From the NCBI GenBank assembly GCA_026989715.1, contig JALSIU010000275.1, forward strand, positions 1 to 12,333: a stretch of DNA of 12,333 nt. The letters are read 5' to 3'. This stretch comes from Methylomonas sp. Its GTDB lineage: Bacteria; Pseudomonadota; Gammaproteobacteria; Methylococcales; Methylomonadaceae. Position numbers and translations under genes: made by a program. Shown here piece by piece: positions 7,855 through 12,333 of this stretch. Numbering within the stretch: the first letter of the stretch is position 1; the number at the start of each line of letters is the position of its first letter. The notes below the pieces were generated by a model, which did not search any database, was not told the origin of the DNA, and saw only the letters and a list, made by a program, of their open reading frames with translations.

Positions 7855-9408
7855 ATGAATAGTGTTAAAAAAAATACGGCAAGTATCATATTGAGCGGTG
7901 CTATGCTCTTAACAGCTTGTAGTGGCGTGCCTCCAAATCAGGAAAATCATAATACGGCTAAAGTAACGAGGACACATAATGCAGTGGCAAAACAGCAGGC
8001 TTTTAATGAGCTGGATGCGGCAATGGGTATTAAAGCTAAAGCTCAAATCAAAACCATTGTTGGCAATGGTTATGGTAAGACTGTTGATAAAGCACGTCGC
8101 GATGCATTAAAAAATTTAGCCGGCAGTATTCAAGTGGATGTGGTTAATCAGGTTAAAACGTGTACGAATCAATATGGTGATTGCGGTAGTGTTGTACAGG
8201 TAAACACACGCTCTGAATTGCCTATTTTAGGGGTGCAATACCAGCGGCTTGCCAATGAACAAGGCTTAATACGTTTTCAAGCATGGATTGATAGCCAGTA
8301 TTCATTACCTATTTATGTGCGCGAGTTGGATAAATTAAACCAGGCCATTGCAGATAATCAACACGCTTTACGGAAAAATTTGTCGGCAGACCGGCGTTAT
8401 CAAATAACCCGTGCATTAGTTGCTAATATACACAAATATGATAAAAAGCGTTTGGTTGCCAATGTGCTTGGCGGTTATCAGCAACAAGCTAGGCCGAAAG
8501 TCGATTTGAATAAGCTCCAAGACCAGCTAAAACAACTAGAAGGCAGGGCAAATTCCTTACGTTTTGCGGCAAAGATTTTGGCACAAGGAATTAAAGTCAA
8601 AAATATTTATTTACACCCGCCTACTCCTAAAAATGTACAAGAAGTAACCCCATTTGCTTTTGCACTTAAAAAACATTTATCACCTTTATTGCACACCGTC
8701 AGCTTACCTGAGCGCGCTAAATATAATATGGAAGGTGAATATGAAATATTGGCTAATGGTAATATTTTTGTCAGCTATCGCTTGGTGGACTTAAATTATA
8801 AAGTACTCAACAGCAATAGCGTGATTATTGAAAGGGTAGCACATCAAGCCTTTCGTTCTAAGCCGACTGCGGTTTCTTTCGAAATGTTGCTACATAACAA
8901 TATTGCATTAAGTAATCAATTTCGTGCTGAATTAAAAACGCTGCATGGTTCTGAGACACTTTATTATAAAGGGGGTGATACGATAAAACTGTTGGTACGC
9001 TTAAATCAGGCCGGTTATTATTATATCGTTGGCCATGTATTGCGTCATGGGGCGCAATTTTCTTATTTATTGGAATTAAATGACGCGCAAGGTGATGCGC
9101 GGTTTGTTCGCTATATTCCGCAAGATCAAGCCAATAAATATGTTGAAATTGCTGAATTTGAAGTGAGTCCACCTTATGGAACGGAACATTTACAATTAGT
9201 GGCGGCAAATAAAAAATTTACACATTTACCACGACATGCTTATCTTTATTTACCTGAAGAAGGCACAGGGTATTATGCGTTAGAGGGCAGTCAAGGTAAT
9301 GTAGAGGCAGGTGTTATGAAAACAAGAGCATTACGTATAAAGCAGAATAAAAATAAGGTATTGACATCTGAAACGAGCTTAACTTATACGACAAGGCCAA
9401 GAAATTAG
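7855..9408 (+). CDS. LPP20-like / DUF4384 outer-membrane lipoprotein
   Basis: This is a 517-residue predicted lipoprotein. A hydrophobic leader ends in the lipobox L-T-A-C, with Cys22 as the lipidated residue and Ser at +2, so outer-membrane sorting is expected. Residues about 62-155 resemble the LPP20 fold: a strand around TIVGNGYG, then a long amphipathic helix KARRDALKNLAGSI, then strands ending in FQAWIDS. Cys103 and Cys110 could form a disulfide. The middle part (about 160-365) is helical, then mixed, and I do not recognise it. Residues about 369-455 match the DUF4384 pattern: a Y-x-K-G-G-D-x-I opening, a G-Y-Y-Y-I-V strand, then P-Y-G-T-E-x-L-x-L-V-A near the end. DUF4384 domains usually sit at the C-terminus of surface or periplasmic proteins of unknown role. 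An in-frame TAA directly before the ATG fixes the start; the Shine-Dalgarno is weak (GATGAG, 7842-7847). Two small LPP20-like lipoproteins lie downstream. Confidence 0.85.
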   Translation: MNSVKKNTASIILSGAMLLTACSGVPPNQENHNTAKVTRTHNAVAKQQAFNELDAAMGIKAKAQIKTIVGNGYGKTVDKARRDALKNLAGSIQVDVVNQVKTCTNQYGDCGSVVQVNTRSELPILGVQYQRLANEQGLIRFQAWIDSQYSLPIYVRELDKLNQAIADNQHALRKNLSADRRYQITRALVANIHKYDKKRLVANVLGGYQQQARPKVDLNKLQDQLKQLEGRANSLRFAAKILAQGIKVKNIYLHPPTPKNVQEVTPFAFALKKHLSPLLHTVSLPERAKYNMEGEYEILANGNIFVSYRLVDLNYKVLNSNSVIIERVAHQAFRSKPTAVSFEMLLHNNIALSNQFRAELKTLHGSETLYYKGGDTIKLLVRLNQAGYYYIVGHVLRHGAQFSYLLELNDAQGDARFVRYIPQDQANKYVEIAEFEVSPPYGTEHLQLVAANKKFTHLPRHAYLYLPEEGTGYYALEGSQGNVEAGVMKTRALRIKQNKNKVLTSETSLTYTTRPRN

Positions 9409-9443
9409 GGCATAGAACAAAAATCTGTGTTAGATTCGTAAAT

Positions 9444-9449
9444 TATAAT
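9444..9449 (+). promoter_or_regulatory. Isolated -10-like TATAAT before the second lipoprotein gene
   Basis: A perfect TATAAT lies in the 64-base gap between the first two lipoprotein genes, but no acceptable -35 box stands 16-18 bases upstream. A 5-bp inverted repeat, AATCT (9422-9426) with AGATT (9432-9436), precedes it. It may be a weak internal promoter or simply AT-rich spacer. Confidence 0.25.
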
Positions 9450-9472
9450 AATTTAAGTTTGATGGTTGAATA

Positions 9473-9925
9473 ATGATAAAAGTCGTTAGGAGGGTTGTGG
9501 GGAGTGCTGTGTGCATACTTATTTTAAGTAGTTGCGCGACGACCAAACCTCAGCCTGTTGCTTGTGTTGCCAATGTAATGGATGCCAATGGCCGCCCTTG
9601 TTGGGTTAATAAAACTCCGCAGGAAGGGGTTGTAGTGCAAATGGCTAAACACATCAAGCCTGAAAAAACACGCGCTTTATTATTTAATAGAGCGGTGGTT
9701 GAATTGGCCGCAACACATGGCGGGCTGGATGTTTCACAGGATGCGGTGGTTAGCAAGGTCGTCATGGTACATAATGACAATGTTTCAGGAAATTCATCGG
9801 TCACTTCATTTGCAACTGTCACATCGGCAAATGAAAGTATTGAGGTAAAGGCTAAAGTGCGTGATGCATGGAATGACTTGATTACCCAGAAGATGTATAT
9901 GTGGGTTGTTTTGGAGGATGAATAG
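9473..9925 (+). CDS. Small LPP20-like lipoprotein
   Basis: This encodes a 150-residue lipoprotein precursor with a basic N-terminus, a hydrophobic core and the lipobox L-S-S-C. Cys21 would be lipidated, and Ala at +2 favours the outer membrane. After a short linker the mature part follows the LPP20-type plan. It opens with RPCWVNKTP at about 41-49, continues with a strand VVVQMAK and a long helix rich in Ala, and ends in EVKAKVRDAWNDLITQKMYM at about 123-142, a strand-helix-strand closing that suits the family. This assignment comes from pattern, not from a search. It is the first of three tightly packed genes: its TAG abuts the ATG of the transglycosylase gene. The upstream Shine-Dalgarno is weak (GATGG, 9461-9465). 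The short length and lack of catalytic motifs suggest a structural or accessory envelope role. Confidence 0.8.
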   Translation: MIKVVRRVVGSAVCILILSSCATTKPQPVACVANVMDANGRPCWVNKTPQEGVVVQMAKHIKPEKTRALLFNRAVVELAATHGGLDVSQDAVVSKVVMVHNDNVSGNSSVTSFATVTSANESIEVKAKVRDAWNDLITQKMYMWVVLEDE

Positions 9926-11131
9926 ATGAAGGCAAAATTAATACCGGTATTGTTATTGTTAACAACTCCAGCGGTGGCAGAGAATGACTTTGATGCTTAT
10001 AAAAACCAGCAACAACAGATGGCAAACCAGTATGCTACTAATACACAGCAAGATTTTGAGCAGTATAAAAAAGCATTGCATGCAGGGTTTGAAGATTTAC
10101 AACAAACTTACCTAAAAGAATCGAAGCGTTACCGCCAGCGAGTGATTCGGCAGTGGGGGGATTTTAAAGAAAGTGATAAAACGACCTGGGTTAATTACTC
10201 GGCAAATGGGCGTGTACGCGAATCAGTTAATTTTTCCACGGGTGCAGTAGAAGTTGAATTTTTAGCCTACAAAACAGATTCCGCTGCTAAATTAAAGCAG
10301 CAAGCACAACAAAATATTGTCGAGTTATTAAGTACTAATGAACAACAGGCTTTTGCTAACGATGTAGTGGCACAAAAGGTTGAAACGAAAATCAAACAAC
10401 ATAGTGATGTTGTAAAAACAGGCAAGCCTTCTGTTAATAACTTAGTGATGGCTCCTTTAGTTGCTAAAATTGACCTTAATAATAAACCGGCTGTTAATCA
10501 ATTAGCAGGCAAATTAATGGCGACCGCAACAACAGAAACCAAGCCCATTGATGCTAAGCAACAAATTGTTAAAGTTCGTTTTAAAATCCCTGCCAAGTTA
10601 TCTGCCAAAGCAAGTCGGTTTGCAACTCGGGTACAACAGATTGCTAAAAAAGAAAAGATTCCGGTAGCGTTAGTTTATGCGGTGATTGAAACAGAGAGTA
10701 ATTTTAACCCGCTGGCAAAATCACATATTCCTGCCTATGGTTTAATGCAGATTGTACCGGTCAGTGCAGGCAAAGATGCCTCTAAATATCTTTTTGGCAA
10801 AGCCAAAGTGTTGGCACCTTCTTATTTATATAATAGTGACAATAATATTGCAGTCGGTGGCGCTTATTTGCATATTCTTTACTATAATTATTTGCGTAAA
10901 ATTGAAGATAGCACCAGTCGTTTATTTTGTGCGATTGCGGCTTACAATACCGGAACGGGAAATGTCGCAAAAAGCTTTGTTGGCTCTTATAATATTAATA
11001 AAGCGATTAAAAAAATCAATAAAATGTCTGCGAGTGAGGTCTATCGACACTTACGCAAACATTTACCACACGATGAAACTAAACACTATATTAAACGTGT
11101 TGCCACACGCATGGCAAAGTATCAAGTTTAA
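9926..11131 (+). CDS. mltC: MltC-like membrane-targeted or periplasmic lytic murein transglycosylase
   Basis: This 401-residue enzyme would cleave peptidoglycan glycan strands to 1,6-anhydro-muropeptides in the periplasm. The C-terminal SLT domain (about 232-390) carries the catalytic Glu257 in ETESNFNP, then YGLMQIVPVSAGKDA from 271 and AAYNTGTGN at 338-346. The SAGKD wording is typical of MltC rather than Slt70 or MltE. The N-terminal half has a Gln/Glu-rich helical segment (about 20-75), then WVNYSANGRVRESVNFSTGA near 88-107, matching the MltC N-terminal domain (DUF3393). Unlike E. coli MltC there is no lipobox: the leader ends in AVA-E near residue 18, so the mature protein should be soluble or peripherally bound. 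Translation is probably coupled to the preceding gene: GGAGG (9913-9917) lies inside that gene, 8 bases before this ATG, and stop and start are adjacent. It lies between two LPP20 lipoprotein genes, suggesting a shared envelope task. The symbol rests on domain wording, so it may be a paralogue rather than the strict orthologue. Confidence 0.85.
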   Translation: MKAKLIPVLLLLTTPAVAENDFDAYKNQQQQMANQYATNTQQDFEQYKKALHAGFEDLQQTYLKESKRYRQRVIRQWGDFKESDKTTWVNYSANGRVRESVNFSTGAVEVEFLAYKTDSAAKLKQQAQQNIVELLSTNEQQAFANDVVAQKVETKIKQHSDVVKTGKPSVNNLVMAPLVAKIDLNNKPAVNQLAGKLMATATTETKPIDAKQQIVKVRFKIPAKLSAKASRFATRVQQIAKKEKIPVALVYAVIETESNFNPLAKSHIPAYGLMQIVPVSAGKDASKYLFGKAKVLAPSYLYNSDNNIAVGGAYLHILYYNYLRKIEDSTSRLFCAIAAYNTGTGNVAKSFVGSYNINKAIKKINKMSASEVYRHLRKHLPHDETKHYIKRVATRMAKYQV

Positions 11132-11158
11132 TTTTACTCCCACTAGAGGAACATTATT

Positions 11159-11758
11159 ATGAAGTTAGTAAAACCGGCACTTATTATTTTGACCACTACT
11201 TTAGTGGCTTGTGCAGATAAAAAAGTAGACCCTGTTAGTGTTTTGGCCGCACCTGCACCAATTGCGGCAGATTGCGTATTTCCTAATCAAACAGTTGCAC
11301 CTGGTTGGATTTGTGATGAACCCGTACCGGGCTTGGAGGTTCAGGCCGTTGGCACCGCTGAAAAATCGCAGGCAGGGCAGGCTTATATGAAAGATATGGC
11401 TAAGGCGGCTGCATTAGGAAACCTTGTTGAGCAATTTAAAGTAAAAGTTGCCAAAATGGTGAAGCAATATATTGGTACCACGGGAATGGGATCAACAGAA
11501 ACTGTGGATGCGGCAGCTAGTAGTACAATTAAAACGATTTCCAGTGACACTCTGACAGGAATGAAAGTGTATAAAACACGTACAGGCCCCGAAGGTAGAA
11601 TGTATGTACTGGTTGGATTAGACGCAGAAAATACGCAGACAGTCGTTAAAAATGCGGTTAAAACCAGTATGAAAAATGAAAAGGCTTTATGGCAGGAATT
11701 TAAAGCACAGAAATCACATGATGAAATGGCAGCAGGCATTGCTGCAATGGAAGATTAA
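11159..11758 (+). CDS. LPP20 family lipoprotein
   Basis: This encodes a 199-residue lipoprotein with the lipobox L-V-A-C (Cys18) and Ala at +2, so the outer membrane is the likely location. After a Pro/Ala-rich linker the LPP20 signature is clear. It starts with PGWICDEPVPGLEVQAVG at about 48-65, followed by a long Ala/Lys helix AKAAALGNLVEQFKVKVAKM and then a Thr/Ser-rich segment. It ends with MKVYKTRTGPEGRMYVLVGL at about 135-154. The C-terminal 45 residues are helical and charged. LPP20 proteins include Helicobacter Lpp20 and flagellar FlgP; the precise role here is unknown. The gene follows the transglycosylase after 27 bases and has a strong ribosome binding site, AGAGGA (11145-11150), 8 bases from the ATG. 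It is probably the last gene of the cluster, since a long inverted repeat follows its stop codon. Confidence 0.87.
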   Translation: MKLVKPALIILTTTLVACADKKVDPVSVLAAPAPIAADCVFPNQTVAPGWICDEPVPGLEVQAVGTAEKSQAGQAYMKDMAKAAALGNLVEQFKVKVAKMVKQYIGTTGMGSTETVDAAASSTIKTISSDTLTGMKVYKTRTGPEGRMYVLVGLDAENTQTVVKNAVKTSMKNEKALWQEFKAQKSHDEMAAGIAAMED

Positions 11759-11777
11759 TCACGCTCCCCCTATCGCT

Positions 11778-11836
11778 AATTTAATAATACACCATGACGG
11801 ACAAAAAATAGGTGTCGCTTGGTGTATTGTTAAGTT
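11778..11836 (+). terminator. Long-stem inverted repeat after the lipoprotein cluster, possible terminator or RNA structure
   Basis: AATTTAATAATACACC (11778-11793) pairs with GGTGTATTGTTAAGTT (11821-11836) over 16 bp, with a 27-base loop. The two non-Watson-Crick positions are U-G in plus-strand RNA but would be A-C mismatches on the other strand, so the fold suits plus-strand transcripts. A T-rich but interrupted stretch follows (11835-11850). The loop and the weak U-tract are not those of a classic intrinsic terminator, so processing, mRNA stability or a regulatory leader for the next gene remain possible. Confidence 0.4.
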
Positions 11837-11868
11837 TGTATTTTAAATTTTGGTATCAATATTGGACA

Positions 11869-12333
11869 ATGGCAATCATAAATTCAAATTCTCAACAACC
11901 TGATTTAGACTGGAGTCAGGTGCGAGAGACGGTAAAATTACTAACTTTATCGGCAACACAAGTACAATCTAGCATGCGGGAAGGGGATGACTCAGTCACA
12001 ACATTAACCGCAGCCTTTACGGATATGGTGACAAACTTAACGGAAGTGAGTAAAGCTTTGGAAAGCATTGAGGATTGTGCAGCAAAAGATAAGGCCATGC
12101 AACATTGTTTAATGACCAGTGAAAAAGTCCATTCCTCTATTATTGCCTTTCAATTTTACGACCGTATGCAACAGTGTTTACAGCATGTAACTGAAAATTT
12201 AAACGGCTTATCGAATATTGTTGAAAATCCTCAGCTATTATATAACCCCATGGAGTGGAAAAAATTACAAGATAAAATTCGTGATGGCTATACTATGGAA
12301 TCGGAAAAAGTGATGTTTGATGTAATATTAGAG
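11869..12333 (+). CDS. CheZ-like protein, C-terminally cut by the window edge (partial)
   Basis: An open frame starts at ATG 11869 and runs without a stop to the last base, giving 155 residues of an incomplete protein. It is mostly helical, with no signal peptide or membrane segment, so it is cytoplasmic. Features are DWSQVRETVKLLTLSATQV at about 14-32, SMREGDDSV at 35-43, AFQFYDRMQQCLQHV at 93-107 and YNPMEWKKLQDKIRDGYTME at 125-144. The 95-102 block resembles the active segment of CheZ (QDFQDLTGQ): Asp98 and Gln102 have the same four-residue spacing as the catalytic Asp143 and Gln147 of E. coli CheZ. I recall short proteins of this type from gammaproteobacteria, annotated as chemotaxis or hypothetical. 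A CheY-phosphate phosphatase role is therefore an inference. The Shine-Dalgarno is poor (TTGGA, 11862-11866), so the start is less certain than the frame. It is separated from the lipoprotein cluster by a long inverted repeat. Confidence 0.75.
   Translation, partial: MAIINSNSQQPDLDWSQVRETVKLLTLSATQVQSSMREGDDSVTTLTAAFTDMVTNLTEVSKALESIEDCAAKDKAMQHCLMTSEKVHSSIIAFQFYDRMQQCLQHVTENLNGLSNIVENPQLLYNPMEWKKLQDKIRDGYTMESEKVMFDVILE

Noticed and set aside
10752..11162. Plus-strand open frame overlapping the transglycosylase gene
   Set aside because: It covers the conserved SLT catalytic region in another frame and its translation is unlike a real protein domain; the overlapping gene is certain.
11916..12098. 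Minus-strand open frame opposite the CheZ-like gene
   Set aside because: It is antisense to a frame with recognisable conserved motifs and has no start signals of its own.

Overview
This window is AT-rich (roughly 40% G+C by eye) and densely coding. It looks like chromosome from a Gram-negative, most likely gammaproteobacterial organism. The support is a 180-kDa-class NAD-glutamate dehydrogenase, three outer-membrane-type lipoproteins, an MltC-like lytic transglycosylase and a CheZ-like protein. The gene content would fit an aquatic low-GC lineage such as the Methylococcales or Thiotrichales, but nothing here settles the taxon. I see no tRNA, rRNA, CRISPR array, integrase or intact transposase.

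Layout. (1) 59-676, minus strand: a conserved-looking protein of unknown function with a very Lys-rich N-terminus. (2) 798-5585, plus: a large NAD-dependent glutamate dehydrogenase, divergent from (1). (3) 5663-7543, plus: a secreted multicopper oxidase with its own promoter, an extra N-terminal beta-rich region and a Met/Gly-rich loop. (4) 7544-7854: a 311-base non-coding gap that can fold into a branched structure, including a 9-bp hairpin with a CTAAAG-type apex, and that ends in a near-consensus promoter. (5) 7855-11758, plus: four cell-envelope genes in a row. They encode an LPP20-DUF4384 lipoprotein, a small LPP20-like lipoprotein, a periplasmic MltC-like murein transglycosylase and a second small LPP20 lipoprotein. 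The last three are tightly spaced, and two of them abut stop-to-start. (6) 11759-11868: a gap with a 16-bp inverted repeat whose two mismatches become G-U pairs only in plus-strand RNA. (7) 11869 to the window end: the first 155 codons of a CheZ-like protein with a D-x-x-x-Q pair, cut off by the window edge.

How the genes may work together. The dehydrogenase and the oxidase look like independent housekeeping and metal-handling or oxidative functions. The most interesting block is 7855-11758. It groups three LPP20-family lipoproteins, a family that includes the flagellar outer-membrane protein FlgP, with a peptidoglycan-cleaving enzyme. A chemotaxis-phosphatase-like gene follows directly. A link to motility, or to an outer-membrane/peptidoglycan assembly, is a reasonable hypothesis. 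It is inferred from families and adjacency and is not demonstrated by the sequence.
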